This document shows positions 6,906 through 16,706 of a stretch of DNA of 64,000 nt, piece by piece. The stretch is from NCBI RefSeq assembly GCF_000282475.1, contig NZ_AKJF01000061.1, positions 1 to 64,000 on the forward strand. The letters are read 5' to 3'. The position numbers and the translations under genes were made by a program. The notes beneath the pieces were generated by a model. That model was given only the letters and a program-made list of their open reading frames with translations. It did no database searches and was not told the DNA's origin. This DNA comes from Pseudomonas sp. GM78. GTDB lineage: Bacteria > Pseudomonadota > Gammaproteobacteria > Pseudomonadales > Pseudomonadaceae. The first letter of the stretch is position 1, and every line of letters begins with the position of its first letter.

Positions 6906-9044
6906 TCACACCCGGAACTGATCCATCAGTTTCATCTGCTGGGTGGTCAGGGCATTGAGCTGGCTGCTGATCTGCGCCGATTCGGTGGCTTGTCCGGTGA
7001 GGGTTTCGGTGACGGTACGGATGGCCGAAACGTTGCGATTGACCTCTTCGGCCACGGCGCTTTGCTGTTCGGCGGCGCTGGCGATCTGCAGGTTCATGTC
7101 GCTGATCACCGTGACCGCGTCGCTGATTTTGCCCAAGGCCTGGACCGCTTGCTGGATCTGCCCGGCGTTGCTGTGGGCCTGGGTCTGGCTCGAGTGCATG
7201 GTGGCGACCACGCCGCGGGTGCCGCTCTGGATGCGTTCGATCACCAGGCGAATTTCTTCCACCGAGTCCTGGGTACGTTTGGCCAGGTTGCGCACCTCGT
7301 CGGCGACCACCGCAAAACCGCGACCGCTCTCGCCCGCACGGGCGGCTTCGATCGCCGCGTTGAGCGCCAGGAGGTTGGTCTGTTCGGCGATGCTGCGGAT
7401 GACTTCCAATACCGAACCGATCTGCTCGCTGTTGACCGCCAATGCCTCGACTTCAGTCACCGCCTTGCTGACTTCGTCGGCCAGTTGATTGATGTCGCGG
7501 GTGCTGCGCTCGATGATCTGCATGCCATCGCGTGCCGACTGATCGGCACCCTTGGCCGCGCTGGCGGCGTTCGACGCACTGTTGGCGACGTCGTGGGCGG
7601 TGGCGCTCATTTCATTGGATGCGGTGGCGACCTGGTCGATTTCGCGAAATTGCACCTGCATGCCTTCGCTGGTCTGGCGGGCGATTTCCGAAGACTGGTC
7701 GGCGGTACCGCGCGCATCGGTAATGCTCTGCTTGATCTGCGCGATGGTCGGCTGCAGCTTGTCGAGGAAACGGTTGAACCAGCTGACCAGTTCGCCCAGT
7801 TCATCCTTCTTGCCGTAGTGCAGGCGTTGGGTCAGGTCGCCGTCGCCGCTGGCAATCGCCTTGAGCATCTGGGCCACGCTGTTGATCGGTCGGGTCACGC
7901 CAGACGCGGTCAGCCACATCAGCAGCAGGCCGATCATGCCGGCAATGATCGCCACGCCCAGCGCTTTGATCGTGCCGCTCTGCTGGGCGTCATCAAGTAC
8001 TGTTTGCAGCTTCACCGAATCGGCCAGCAACACTTGCTTGGGCAGGTCGATCACCACGGCCCACGCCTTGGCGTCGGCAATCGGACTGACCGGGTACACC
8101 GCCCGAATCAGGTCGCCCTGTTGGAGAATCTTCGGCGTACCGCTGGCGAGCAATTGCAGGATGTCCTTGCCGTCCGCACCCAAGGTGTCGCCGATGTTCT
8201 TGCCCACCTTCGTCGGGTCGACGCTGTACGCCGCCACCACACCGGTGCCGGAAACGATCAGCATGTGACCGGCGTTGTTGAACAACTCGCGCTGGGAGTC
8301 GACCGCCGCCGCTTGCAGCGCGTCGAGGGCGATGTCGATACCGACCACGCCGATGGACTTGCCATCCACCAGCAGCGGCACGGAAATGGTGGTCATCAAC
8401 ACTTCCTTGCCGCCAACGGTATCGGCGTAGGGGTCGAGCAGGCAGGTGCGCTTGCTGTCCCGAGGGCAGGTGTACCAGACGTTGTAGGGCGTGCCGCTGA
8501 GGTTCAGGGTGGTTTTGGTCATGTCCTCTTCGACCATGATCGTGTTCAGCGCTTCCCCTCCGGCACGGCTCCAATAGGTCGCGAAGCGGCCGATCTCGTT
8601 GGACTGGCGGGCGGCGTCACTGACGAACTCGCTGTCTCTGCCGTCCAGGCCGTTGGGTTCGAACGCCAGCCAGATGCCCAGCACTTTGCCGTTGCGTTCG
8701 AAGGCGGTCTTCAGGCTCTGGTTCAACTCTTCACGCAGGGCGCCGGGCTCAAGCGAACGCTTGGCGGCCATGTTGCGCAGGTCCTTGATCTGGTCCGCCA
8801 GGGCGGTCACCACCGTCAGGGTTTCACCGAACGTCTTCTGCACCCGCACCCCTTGCTCCGCGGCTTTGGCCTGGAGCAGGTTCTGCACACTGTCGGTAAG
8901 CATTCTGCTGCTGGAGGTGCTGACCAGCTCATCGTTCTGATTGGTCTGATAGAGGTTCATGCCCACTATCGATGCAACCACGCCAAGCAGGCACAGGCCG
9001 GACAGCAGGACGATTTTCAGGCGGATGGACAGTGAGTCGAACAT
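6906..9044 (-). CDS. Methyl-accepting chemotaxis protein with periplasmic Cache domain
   Basis: A 712-residue chemoreceptor: transmembrane helix 10-30, a double-Cache-type periplasmic sensor of about 325 residues, second helix 360-382, HAMP 383-435, and a cytoplasmic signalling domain with the conserved hairpin tip ([38 protein letters not shown]). The sensor carries two Cys eight residues apart (about 193 and 201) near [15 protein letters not shown] 9044 is chosen so the first helix starts directly after it. The ligand cannot be assigned, although Cache sensors commonly bind amino or organic acids. It is not linked to other che genes here. Confidence 0.85.
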   Translation of the reverse strand: MFDSLSIRLKIVLLSGLCLLGVVASIVGMNLYQTNQNDELVSTSSSRMLTDSVQNLLQAKAAEQGVRVQKTFGETLTVVTALADQIKDLRNMAAKRSLEPGALREELNQSLKTAFERNGKVLGIWLAFEPNGLDGRDSEFVSDAARQSNEIGRFATYWSRAGGEALNTIMVEEDMTKTTLNLSGTPYNVWYTCPRDSKRTCLLDPYADTVGGKEVLMTTISVPLLVDGKSIGVVGIDIALDALQAAAVDSQRELFNNAGHMLIVSGTGVVAAYSVDPTKVGKNIGDTLGADGKDILQLLASGTPKILQQGDLIRAVYPVSPIADAKAWAVVIDLPKQVLLADSVKLQTVLDDAQQSGTIKALGVAIIAGMIGLLLMWLTASGVTRPINSVAQMLKAIASGDGDLTQRLHYGKKDELGELVSWFNRFLDKLQPTIAQIKQSITDARGTADQSSEIARQTSEGMQVQFREIDQVATASNEMSATAHDVANSASNAASAAKGADQSARDGMQIIERSTRDINQLADEVSKAVTEVEALAVNSEQIGSVLEVIRSIAEQTNLLALNAAIEAARAGESGRGFAVVADEVRNLAKRTQDSVEEIRLVIERIQSGTRGVVATMHSSQTQAHSNAGQIQQAVQALGKISDAVTVISDMNLQIASAAEQQSAVAEEVNRNVSAIRTVTETLTGQATESAQISSQLNALTTQQMKLMDQFRV

Positions 9045-9245
9045 AGGGCGAGCTCGCGAATGGATGAAAGGTCGGCTGTGAGCCATTGCGGCTCGACACG
9101 CCAAATCCATTTAGCGCCATTCAATGCACATCGGCCTGGGGCACAGGTTGCATGAGGGGGCTGCCGACGAACGGTCATGGTTGATCGTTTGCGCGGGAAA
9201 ATGTGCCGAAAAGTGGGTGAAAAACGGGAAAAGTCGCGGCGAAAC

Positions 9246-9635
9246 CTAAGGTTGTGGCGCCAGTGATTCCGGTCGCGACCAGATCCACAGATTGCCCAGG
9301 CCCATGCCGACAATCGCCAGGTAGATCGGCCAGCCGTGGTCGAGCATCACCAGCATCAACGTGGCGCATAGCAGCATGCTGACGGTGGCGCTGACCTTGG
9401 CCCGGCGCGCAATGATCTTGCCGTTGCGCCAGTTACGGAGAATGGGGCCGAACAGCCGATGATTTTCCAGCCAGGCACTCAAGCGCGGCGAGCTTCGAGT
9501 GGCAGCCCAGGCGGCCAGCAGGATGAACTCGGTGGTCGGCAGGCCGGGTATGACGATGGCGACCAGGCCGATGGCGAGGCTGACATAGGCCAGCAGGCCG
9601 AAGAGGAGGCGGGCGAGTTTGGAGGAGGCAGGCAT
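9246..9635 (-). CDS. YbaN family (DUF454) inner-membrane protein
   Basis: A 129-residue small membrane protein. Hydrophobic segments lie near residues 8-32 (LARLLFGLLAYVSLAIGLVAIVIPGLPTTEF) and 78-115. The signature stretch IPGLPTTEFILLAAWAATRSSPRLSAWLENHRLFGPILRNW is that of the DUF454/YbaN family, and the length is typical. Function is not established. No strong Shine-Dalgarno precedes the ATG. It stands alone between the chemoreceptor and a REP pair. Confidence 0.85.
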   Translation of the reverse strand: MPASSKLARLLFGLLAYVSLAIGLVAIVIPGLPTTEFILLAAWAATRSSPRLSAWLENHRLFGPILRNWRNGKIIARRAKVSATVSMLLCATLMLVMLDHGWPIYLAIVGMGLGNLWIWSRPESLAPQP

Positions 9636-9689
9636 AAGCTCAAAGGACGCATGTGAGGCTTGATGAAGATCTTGCAGGCTGACTCGATC

Positions 9690-9785
9690 CCTTGTGGGAG
9701 TGAGCCTGCTCGCGATAGCAGTCTTACAGTCGACATCACTTTTGAATGTCAGTCCGTCATCGCGAGCAGGCTCACTCCCACAAGG
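9690..9785. repeat. REP inverted pair
   Basis: Two facing arms, CTTGTGGGAGTGAGCCTGC and its complement ending in CTCACTCCCACAAGG, enclose about 45 bases of spacer. Confidence 0.8.
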
Positions 9786-9801
9786 ATTTGTGGAGTATCA
9801 A

Positions 9802-10410
9802 TCAGGCCGGTTCGGCAGCTGTCGAATAGGCCTGTTCCAGCAACACCGTGAAGCGGTTGAAGGCATCGATGGCGCCTTTGTCCAGCTCCGCTTCTTCCTG
9901 GGCATTCAGCTCCAGTTCATCGAGGGTTTTGACGAAGTTTTTCCAGCCTTGCGCACGGCCACCGGCCGGTTCGCCAAGGTGGCGGGCACCGAAGGTTTCG
10001 CTCAGGCCAAGGCCCACGGCACGTTTGATCAGGAACGCGGCGCCCAGCTTCGAGCCTTCGGAGACGAAGAGCCAGCCCAGGGCCTGGGCCCTGGTCGGGT
10101 TTTGCAGTGCGCCTGCGACCGGCGCCGGCACTTCGGTGTCGAGGTCCGCCAGGTCCGCTTTGGCCGCATCGGCACGGCAACGGGCTGGCAGGTCCGGGAC
10201 GATGGCCGTCAGTTCGGCATCGTTGTACAGCGCCACCAGTTCCGACTGGAACAGGTATTGCGCGACCACGAAACGGGCGAAATTGGCTTGGGTTTCAAAG
10301 GGGGCATGGGCTTTGACCAGTGCATCGAGCTTGCTGTGCGGCTCGTTGGTGACCTGGTTCAAGCGTTGCGAACGCAGGGTGGGGCGTTGGGCGGTGTCCT
10401 GGTTGGTCAT
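9802..10410 (-). CDS. hemO: Biliverdin-producing heme oxygenase
   Basis: A 202-residue bacterial heme oxygenase of the HemO/PigA type. The likely proximal heme ligand is His25 (TNEPHSKLDALV), and the distal-helix Gly/Ser motif is at GWLFVSEGSKLGAAF. It would open heme to biliverdin, releasing iron and CO in the cytoplasm. ATG 10410 is preceded by AAGGA; a longer frame to 10485 adds unrelated residues. It lies downstream of the heme-type receptor on the same strand, so imported heme can be degraded by the product of the same gene block. In Pseudomonas these genes are normally iron-starvation induced. Confidence 0.85.
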   Translation of the reverse strand: MTNQDTAQRPTLRSQRLNQVTNEPHSKLDALVKAHAPFETQANFARFVVAQYLFQSELVALYNDAELTAIVPDLPARCRADAAKADLADLDTEVPAPVAGALQNPTRAQALGWLFVSEGSKLGAAFLIKRAVGLGLSETFGARHLGEPAGGRAQGWKNFVKTLDELELNAQEEAELDKGAIDAFNRFTVLLEQAYSTAAEPA

Positions 10411-10526
10411 GGCAAATCCTTGGGAAAGAAGAGGCGCTTGGTAACGAGACGAATGAGCAGGCGCATGACAGTAAAAAATCCTCACCGGGCGGCTGTTACC
10501 AGCGTCGCGCGGTGAGGTGCACGGGC

Positions 10527-13091
10527 TCAGATGTCCCAGACCAGATTGATCGCGAAGTTGCGGCCAGGCTGGGTCAGTCGATCGAGGTTGGCGGGCTGGG
10601 TCACTGAGGCTTCGCCGACGCTGTCGTAGCCGCGTACGTCATCCCACTGCCAGTACTTCTTGTCGGTCAGGTTGTACAGGCCGGCGTTGACGGTCAGGTC
10701 GTCGGTCACCTTGTAGAAGCCCGCCAGGTCGAGCACGCCGTAACCCGGTGTCTTGAACTGGGTGCTGGTGCCGTCCGGGGTGTTGAAGCTGGTGCTGTCG
10801 ACCCGGGTCTTGCGTTTGACCAGGGTCCAGCTCAGCAATGTGCCGTACTTGTCCTGGTCATAGCCCAGGCCGAATACGCCGCTCAGCGGGTTGATGCTGT
10901 TGAGCGGCTCGCCGCTGTCATCGTTGCGACCATACAAATAGGCCACCGAGCCCTGGGTGTAGAGGCCGCTTGGCGCGCCGAAGGTATCCAGGTTCAAGCG
11001 CCCCTTGAGCTCCAGGCCCTTGATGGTGGCGTGCTGGATGTTGTTGCTCTGGAAGGTGGTCTCGGGGTAGCCGGGGGTAATGGCGTTCTCGTCGATGAAG
11101 TCGCGATATTTGTTGTAGAACACCGCGACATCGAAAGTGCCGGCGTCGAACTGCCCGCGCAGGCCGGTTTCATAGCTCTTGCTCTTTTCCGGTTCGAGGT
11201 CTGGATTGGGTGCGACCTGATAGCCGCCCGCCACGTTTTCGAAGCGTCCATAAAGGGCTTTGGCAGTCGGCGTGCGGAAGCCTTCGGCGTACTGGCCGTA
11301 CCAGGTGTAGTGGTCGTTGAAGCGGTAGGTGGTGCCGAATTTCGGCGACAGGCGATGCCAGGTCTTGTTGTCCTCGTTGACCTCGCCGTTGCCGCTCTGG
11401 TCGGCCGTGGCCAGGAACTCATCGGTCAGGTGCGGCTTGAGCTGGGTGTAGTCGTAGCGCAGGCCGGGCATGAAGTTCCAATTGTTCCAGGCGATCTGGT
11501 CCTGGGCGAACAGGCTGTAGGTGTTGATGGTCGGGTCCGGAAAGTCGCTGGCCGGGGTCAGGGTGTCGGCAGCGCTGGCAGCGCCGATGACGCGGCACGC
11601 ACCGGCCACGGTCAGGCAGGTGCCGCTACCGGTGCGCAGGCCGGTGACTTTGTCCTGCTTGATGGTGGTGCCGTAAGTGACGACATGGTCGGTGTCGGCG
11701 ATGGCAAACGCCTTGTCAGCCTGGGCATCGAAGACCCATTGGCGGTCCTTGTAGGTGGTATCGCGGTTACGCAGCACCGTGCGCGACGGCGCGTAGATTT
11801 CTTCGGTGCTCTGGTCGGTCTTGGCGATCTGGTAATTCAATGTCCACTTGATGTTGTCAGCCAGCAGGCTGTCCACGGCGAAGCGGTGGTCCAGGCCGAA
11901 GCGCTCGCGGGTGATGGTGTCGTTGCCGGTGCGCGACTGGTAGAAACCGAAGCCGCGTCCTGCGTTGAACGGACCACCCACGGCGCTCAGCTGATTGGTG
12001 TCGCGATCGTCCTTGTAGTGCTCGTACGTCAAGCCGAAGCGTGCATCGTCGGCGTAGTTCCAGCCTAGCTTGGCCAGCACGTTGGTGGTGCGCACGTCCT
12101 CGGGGTTGGCTTCGGTGCGGTCCAGGCCGGTTCCACCGGTTTCGCCGTAGGACTCGGTTTCATGACCGTTGCGCTGGCTCAGGTGCAGCAAGCCGTCGAA
12201 GTCGCCGGTGCGCCCAGCCACGGTGCCGGAGGTGAGCCAGCTATCATCGGCCGAGCTGTAGCCGGTCTTCAGGCGAGCACCGACGTCCTGGCCTGGCTTG
12301 ATGATGTCGTCCGGGTCCAGCGTGTAGTAGCTGACCGCGCCACCAATGGCGTTGCTGCCGTACAGCACCGAAGCCGGGCCGCGCAGGATTTCCACGCGCT
12401 TGACGATTTCCGGGTCGACATAGTTGCGGTTGGTCTGGGCGTAGGGGCCGTTGAAGAAACCGTCGGGTACCTGCACGCCGTCGACCTGGGTCAATACGCG
12501 GTCACCATCGATGCCGCGGATGTTGTAGCCGGAAAGGCCCGCGCGGGTGCCAGTGCCGCCCACTGAAACACCCGGCTCGTAGCGAACCAGGTCCTTGATG
12601 TTATTGACGTTGTTGCGGTCGAGATCTTCGCGAGTCTGGACAGTGACGGTGCTGGGCACACTGTTGATGTCCTGTTCCTGGCGCGTGGCGCTGATGGTCA
12701 CCTGTTCCAGGTTGAGGGCCCCGGCGACGGCGCGCCGCTCCAGCACGATGTTGTTGTTGCCGAGTTTGCGATAGCTCAGGTTGGTCCCCACCAACAGGCG
12801 GTCCAGGGCTTTTTCCGGCGGCAGCGATCCGCGCACGCCCGGTGAGTCGATGCCTTGCGCCAGTTCGGCCGAGAAACCAACCTGCCAGCCGGTCACCGTA
12901 GTGAACGCGTTGAGCGCCGACACCAGTGACTGCTGAGGAATGGCGAACGAGTAGTCGCCCATGTTGCGGCTCGGTGCGTCGGCAGGCGTGGCGGCCATGA
13001 CCGGCGCAGTACCGGCCATCAGGATGGCGGCGGTCAGCAGCGACAGTACGCGGGAAGGTGAAGTGGCTGGGCGGGTAAGGCGAGAGGACAT
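10527..13091 (-). CDS. hxuA: TonB-dependent heme-type receptor with STN signalling domain
   Basis: An 854-residue outer-membrane receptor. The order is signal peptide (to about residue 34), an STN signalling domain (about 45-95) that contacts a FecR-type protein, the TonB box and plug (to about 235, with VKRVEILRGPASVLYGSNAIGGAVSYY) and a 22-strand barrel ending in FAINLVWDI. The loop corresponding to the FRAP-NPNL region of heme receptors reads FRTP, then NPDL, with Tyr but no His between them. With the sigma/FecR genes upstream and heme oxygenase downstream it matches the HxuIRA-type heme signalling receptor. Heme as ligand is inference. ATG 13091 follows GGAG. Confidence 0.82.
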   Translation of the reverse strand: MSSRLTRPATSPSRVLSLLTAAILMAGTAPVMAATPADAPSRNMGDYSFAIPQQSLVSALNAFTTVTGWQVGFSAELAQGIDSPGVRGSLPPEKALDRLLVGTNLSYRKLGNNNIVLERRAVAGALNLEQVTISATRQEQDINSVPSTVTVQTREDLDRNNVNNIKDLVRYEPGVSVGGTGTRAGLSGYNIRGIDGDRVLTQVDGVQVPDGFFNGPYAQTNRNYVDPEIVKRVEILRGPASVLYGSNAIGGAVSYYTLDPDDIIKPGQDVGARLKTGYSSADDSWLTSGTVAGRTGDFDGLLHLSQRNGHETESYGETGGTGLDRTEANPEDVRTTNVLAKLGWNYADDARFGLTYEHYKDDRDTNQLSAVGGPFNAGRGFGFYQSRTGNDTITRERFGLDHRFAVDSLLADNIKWTLNYQIAKTDQSTEEIYAPSRTVLRNRDTTYKDRQWVFDAQADKAFAIADTDHVVTYGTTIKQDKVTGLRTGSGTCLTVAGACRVIGAASAADTLTPASDFPDPTINTYSLFAQDQIAWNNWNFMPGLRYDYTQLKPHLTDEFLATADQSGNGEVNEDNKTWHRLSPKFGTTYRFNDHYTWYGQYAEGFRTPTAKALYGRFENVAGGYQVAPNPDLEPEKSKSYETGLRGQFDAGTFDVAVFYNKYRDFIDENAITPGYPETTFQSNNIQHATIKGLELKGRLNLDTFGAPSGLYTQGSVAYLYGRNDDSGEPLNSINPLSGVFGLGYDQDKYGTLLSWTLVKRKTRVDSTSFNTPDGTSTQFKTPGYGVLDLAGFYKVTDDLTVNAGLYNLTDKKYWQWDDVRGYDSVGEASVTQPANLDRLTQPGRNFAINLVWDI

Positions 13092-13198
13092 CGATAGCGC
13101 TCCGTGTCGCACGAATCTTTATAGTTGCTGATTGGCATTTAGAGATGCGAATCAATTGCATTGGCTATAACGAGACGTACGAGCTTTGGCTATCGAGT

Positions 13199-13216
13199 AA
13201 AAATAATTCTCATTTA
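13199..13216. promoter_or_regulatory. Candidate Fur box upstream of the receptor
   Basis: Read on the minus strand this is AAATGAGAATTATTTTTA, about 12 of 16 positions matching the Fur consensus. It overlaps the end of the FecR-type gene and lies about 110 bases before the receptor start. Confidence 0.5.
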
Positions 13217-14179
13217 GTTCAAGATGACCAGCGCAGGGTATTCCTTGAGCTGCGCGGAGGTGATGTGAGCCAGCGAGCGGACCACGTCCAGCGGCTGGTC
13301 GAGGCGATAATTTCCGGTGACGGCAACATTCGCCAATTGCTCGTTGTTGTTGATGATCCAGCCCGGATAGTAGCGACGCAGCTCCGCCAGCACCTGGCTC
13401 AGCGGGCAGTTTTCAAACACCAGGCGACCCTGGACCCAGGCCAGGTCAGTGGCGACGTCGAGTTTGGCCGGGCGGTCGAAACCATTGGGGCCGATGCGGA
13501 TGCTTTCCCCGGCCGTCAGCCGAACCCGGGCGTCGTCGCCGGTAGCACGCAGGTCGACATCCCCGCGCTGCACCCGAACCTGCGTCACGCCGTCGAGGTA
13601 ACGCACGGCAAATGCCGTATCACGGACACTCGCGGTGACCCGACCCGCGTCGATTTCCAGCGGCAGGCCGCGATGCGGCTGCACGTCGAAAAACGCCTCG
13701 CCCTGATACAGCCGGGCCACGCGCTTCTGGTCGTTGATGGTGCTGGAAAACGCCGAGTTGGTATTGAGCAGGACTTTCGAGCCGTCCTCCAGTTGCAGGC
13801 GCTGGCGTTCACCGACCACGGTCAGGTGATCGGCCTGCAGGCGCATCGGCAGATTGCTGAAGCTGAACAGGCCGAGGATCAGCACGGCGGCGGTGGCCAA
13901 CGGCTTCCAGTGCGGGCGCAGGCGCGACAGTACGCTGACTTTGGCTGGGCGCGCCGCCAGTTTTTGCGCGCATTGCGCGACTGGCGCACCGTTCCAGATC
14001 GCCTGAGCCTTGGCGAACGCCTCGACATGGGCCGGGTCGGCCGCGAGCCATTGGTGGAACTGGCGAGTCTGTTCTTCGTTCGGGCTGTCCAGCACGATCA
14101 GCCAGTCCAGGGCCTGGTCCATCGCCTCGGCTGTGGCCTGCGCCGGGGAAGGCGAAGGGGCGCGGTGGGTGTCCGTCAC
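13214..14179 (-). CDS. hxuR: FecR-type anti-sigma/signal-transducing protein
   Basis: A 321-residue inner-membrane regulator. Residues 1-90 are the cytoplasmic sigma-binding domain (DQALDWLIVLDSPNEEQTRQFHQWLAADPAHVEAFAKAQAIW). A single transmembrane helix at about 105-122 (LATAAVLILGLFSF) leads to the periplasmic FecR domain and a C-terminal STN-like segment (LVFENCPLSQVLAELRRYYPGW). It relays occupancy of the outer-membrane receptor to the ECF sigma factor. The start is GTG with GAGGA six bases before it. It lies between the sigma factor and receptor genes on the same strand. Confidence 0.88.
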   Translation of the reverse strand: MTDTHRAPSPSPAQATAEAMDQALDWLIVLDSPNEEQTRQFHQWLAADPAHVEAFAKAQAIWNGAPVAQCAQKLAARPAKVSVLSRLRPHWKPLATAAVLILGLFSFSNLPMRLQADHLTVVGERQRLQLEDGSKVLLNTNSAFSSTINDQKRVARLYQGEAFFDVQPHRGLPLEIDAGRVTASVRDTAFAVRYLDGVTQVRVQRGDVDLRATGDDARVRLTAGESIRIGPNGFDRPAKLDVATDLAWVQGRLVFENCPLSQVLAELRRYYPGWIINNNEQLANVAVTGNYRLDQPLDVVRSLAHITSAQLKEYPALVILN

Positions 14180-14280
14180 GGTGTTTCCTCGGCGTGTCTG
14201 TGCACGGCTGTTTTTTTAGTGAAGCGCAAAAGAGGGCCAAGGGTAGCCCTGATGAACAAGGTCGTCGAGCCACGGGTGGC

Positions 14281-14799
14281 TCAGTGGCCGTTCGACCGGT
14301 CGGCCACGCCTATGCAGATGGTCATGATCAGTTTCAGCTCCTTCTGCACGGTACTGAGTGACACGCCGAGTTTCTCGGCGATCTCCAGATAGCTGTGGCC
14401 GTGCAGGCGGCTGAGGATGAAGATCTGCTGCTGGCGGGAGCTGAGTTGGCTGAGGCGCACGTTCAAACGCTCGAGCAATTGTTCGGCATGGGCGGCGTCC
14501 TCGGCGCTGCTGGCGGGGGCGGCGACGCTTTCCACCACGTCCAGCGGCACGTCGTCGACCATGGTTCGCGAATGGATGCGTCGCGCGCGCAAATGGTCCA
14601 GTGCCAGGTTGCGGGCGGTCTGGAAAACAAAGGGTTCGAGGTGATCGATGGCCCGCTCGCTGAGTGCACGGCTCACGCGCAGGTAGGTCTCCTGCAAGAG
14701 GTCTTCGGCGGTGCTGTGATTGTTGACCATCCGCTCCAGCGTACGCAGCAGAGAGATTCGCTGGTTGATGAAGACGTCGTTGAAGCGCGATTGACTCAC
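14281..14799 (-). CDS. hxuI: ECF sigma factor, FecI/HxuI type
   Basis: A 172-residue sigma-70 family ECF factor. Region 2 (STAEDLLQETYLRVSRAL ... FVFQTARNLALDHLRARRIHSR) and region 4 (LSSRQQQIFILSRLHGHSYLEIAEKLGVSLSTVQKELK) are both present, of the iron-starvation subgroup. It is expected to transcribe the receptor gene when the receptor signals. The start is GTG; an ATG upstream is out of frame. A strong Fur box lies 26 bases upstream, so iron and Fur should repress it. Confidence 0.88.
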   Translation of the reverse strand: MSQSRFNDVFINQRISLLRTLERMVNNHSTAEDLLQETYLRVSRALSERAIDHLEPFVFQTARNLALDHLRARRIHSRTMVDDVPLDVVESVAAPASSAEDAAHAEQLLERLNVRLSQLSSRQQQIFILSRLHGHSYLEIAEKLGVSLSTVQKELKLIMTICIGVADRSNGH

Positions 14800-14824
14800 G
14801 GGAGAACCTGATCCATTTCGAGTG

Positions 14825-14843
14825 AATGATAATGCTTATCATC
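14825..14843. promoter_or_regulatory. Fur box upstream of the ECF sigma gene
   Basis: ATGATAATGCTTATCAT (14826-14842) is a palindrome with seven-base arms and matches the Fur consensus GATAATGATAATCATTATC closely. Confidence 0.75.
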
Positions 14844-14876
14844 CGCTCGAATGGTCAAGTACTGATTTGTGAAGGT

Positions 14877-15341
14877 TTACGCCCGACCCTGCAAATAGGT
14901 GGCGTAATCGGGAATCCGATGCCCGTGCGCCTGATCCATCAGCGGGCTGCTGAGCAGGTAGTCGGCGCTGCATTCGTTGCACGCCACCGGAATGTTCCAG
15001 ACTGCCGCGACCCGTAGCAATGCCTTGATGTCGGGGTCGTGTGGCTGTGGTTCGAAGGGGTCCCAGAAGAACACCAGCATGTCGACCTGTTGCTCGGCGA
15101 TTCGCGCGCCGAGCTGTTGGTCTCCGCCCAGGGGGCCACTGATCATGCTTTCCACGGGCAGGTCGAGACGTTGTTGCAATAACAACCCGGTGGTGCCGGT
15201 GGCGACCAGTTCATGTTGCGCGAGCCGGTCTTTCTGCCGCTCGGCCCAGTCCAGCAAAAACACTTTGCAATGGTCGTGGGCGACCAGGGCTATACGCTTG
15301 CGCGCGGCCAGGGTCTTTTGGGTAAAGGTGATGCCGATCAT
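14877..15341 (-). CDS. mgsA: Methylglyoxal synthase
   Basis: A 154-residue enzyme that converts dihydroxyacetone phosphate to methylglyoxal and phosphate. The motif SGPLGGDQQLGARIAEQQVDMLVFFWDP carries the phosphate-binding and catalytic Asp region of the family, and IPVACNECSADYLLSSPLM is the conserved C-terminal stretch. GGAG lies nine bases before the ATG. The length matches the family (about 150). It sits next to gap, a related triose-phosphate step, but is separated by a REP pair. Confidence 0.92.
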   Translation of the reverse strand: MIGITFTQKTLAARKRIALVAHDHCKVFLLDWAERQKDRLAQHELVATGTTGLLLQQRLDLPVESMISGPLGGDQQLGARIAEQQVDMLVFFWDPFEPQPHDPDIKALLRVAAVWNIPVACNECSADYLLSSPLMDQAHGHRIPDYATYLQGRA

Positions 15342-15369
15342 GGGTCGTTGCTCCAGAAATCACACGCAC

Positions 15370-15472
15370 CTGTAGGAGCGAGCCTGCTCGCGATGAACAT
15401 GAAAACGCCGCGGGGCATCAGGTTCCCCACGATATCGTTCACGACCATCGCGAGCATGCTCGCTCCTACAGG
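15370..15472. repeat. REP inverted pair
   Basis: Arms begin CTGTAGGAGCGAGCCTGCTC and end with the complement; the right arm has one change (GAGCATGCTCGC). Confidence 0.8.
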
Positions 15473-15484
15473 ATTGGGGGCTGC

Positions 15485-16486
15485 TTATTCGGCGTTGCAC
15501 AGCGCCAGGCAGTTATCGAGCATGCGGTTGGAGAAACCCCATTCGTTGTCGTACCAGGCCAGCACCTTGAGCAGCTTGCCGCTGGACTTGGTGTGGTTGG
15601 CGTCGAAGATCGACGACAGCGGGTTGTGGTTGAAGTCGCTGGAGACCAGCGGCAAGGTGTTGTAGCCGAGGATCTTCGAGTGCTGGGCGGCTTGCCTGAG
15701 CAGTTCGTTCACCTCTTGTGCGCTGGCTTCTTTTTTCAGCTGAACGGTCAGGTCGACCAGGGAGACGTTGATCACCGGCACGCGCACCGCCATGCCCGTC
15801 AGTTTGCCCGCCAGTTCCGGCAGCACCAGGCCGACCGCTTCAGCCGCACCGGTCTTGCTCGGGATCATGTTCTGGGTGGCCGAACGGGCGCGGTACGGGT
15901 CGGTGTGGTAGACGTCGGTCAGGTTCTGATCGTTGGTGTAGGCGTGGATAGTGGTCATCAAGCCACTTTCGATGCCCAGTTCGCGGTGCAACACCTGGGC
16001 CACCGGGGCCAGGCAGTTGGTGGTGCACGAAGCGTTTGAAATAATCTGGTGCGATTGGCGCAGAATGTCGTGGTTGACCCCATAAACCACAGTGGCGTCG
16101 GCGCCTGTGGCCGGGGCCGAGATAATCACTTTGCGGGCACCGGCCGTAATATGCGCGGCGGCTTTGGCACGGTCGGTGAACAGACCGGTGCATTCGAACA
16201 CCACATCGATTTTTTCCGCGGCCCAGGGCAGGTCGGCCGGATTGCGAATGGCGCTGACCGCGATACGGTCGCCGTTGACGGTCAGGCTTTCCTTATCATG
16301 CTGGACATCGGCGTCGAACGTGCCGTGAACCGTGTCGTACTTGAGCAAGTGCGCATTGATCGCGCTGTCGCCCAGGTCGTTGATGGCGACGATCTGCAAA
16401 TCCTGGCGATAGCCTTGGGTATAGAGTGCCCGGAGGACGTTACGACCGATTCGGCCAAAACCATTGATTGCGATTCGTAGAGTCAT
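15485..16486 (-). CDS. gap: Type I glyceraldehyde-3-phosphate dehydrogenase
   Basis: A 333-residue NAD(P)-dependent dehydrogenase oxidising glyceraldehyde-3-phosphate, the product of the Eda reaction, to 1,3-bisphosphoglycerate. The Rossmann start is [15 protein letters not shown]; the catalytic Cys is in [12 protein letters not shown] with the partner His in [23 protein letters not shown] closes the protein. It is divergent from edd, and a HexR box lies 24 bases before its start, so it should be derepressed with the Entner-Doudoroff genes when KDPG rises. Confidence 0.95.
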   Translation of the reverse strand: MTLRIAINGFGRIGRNVLRALYTQGYRQDLQIVAINDLGDSAINAHLLKYDTVHGTFDADVQHDKESLTVNGDRIAVSAIRNPADLPWAAEKIDVVFECTGLFTDRAKAAAHITAGARKVIISAPATGADATVVYGVNHDILRQSHQIISNASCTTNCLAPVAQVLHRELGIESGLMTTIHAYTNDQNLTDVYHTDPYRARSATQNMIPSKTGAAEAVGLVLPELAGKLTGMAVRVPVINVSLVDLTVQLKKEASAQEVNELLRQAAQHSKILGYNTLPLVSSDFNHNPLSSIFDANHTKSSGKLLKVLAWYDNEWGFSNRMLDNCLALCNAE

Positions 16487-16509
16487 TTGTCAGCGCCGCC
16501 GTCGTTTTG

Positions 16510-16524
16510 TTGTTGGAATTACAA
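16510..16524. promoter_or_regulatory. HexR box (gap side)
   Basis: TTGTTGGAATTACAA fits the established Pseudomonas HexR consensus TTGT-N7/8-ACAA exactly, in the gap-edd divergent region. Confidence 0.75.
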
Positions 16525-16571
16525 GATTATTCGCAAAAAAATAGAAAACAAGCCTTTTTAATGGCAATATT

Positions 16572-16586
16572 TTGTTCAATCTACAA
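16572..16586. promoter_or_regulatory. HexR box (edd side)
   Basis: TTGTTCAATCTACAA fits TTGT-N7-ACAA exactly. It lies 120 bases before edd and 62 bases from the first box. Confidence 0.75.
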
Positions 16587-16706
16587 CGAGTGACCTGAAT
16601 CAACTGGTCCGAATGGTCAAAAAAGCCGTCTGTCATCCCATCGACACCGGTGTTTGATCAGCATAGACAATCAGGTCGCCACATCCGTTAGCCTGGAGTT
16701 CTACAC

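Noticed and set aside
6990-9035. Long plus-strand open frame antisense to the chemoreceptor gene
   Set aside because: The minus-strand frame encodes a complete chemoreceptor; the opposite frame is a by-product of GC-rich codon use.
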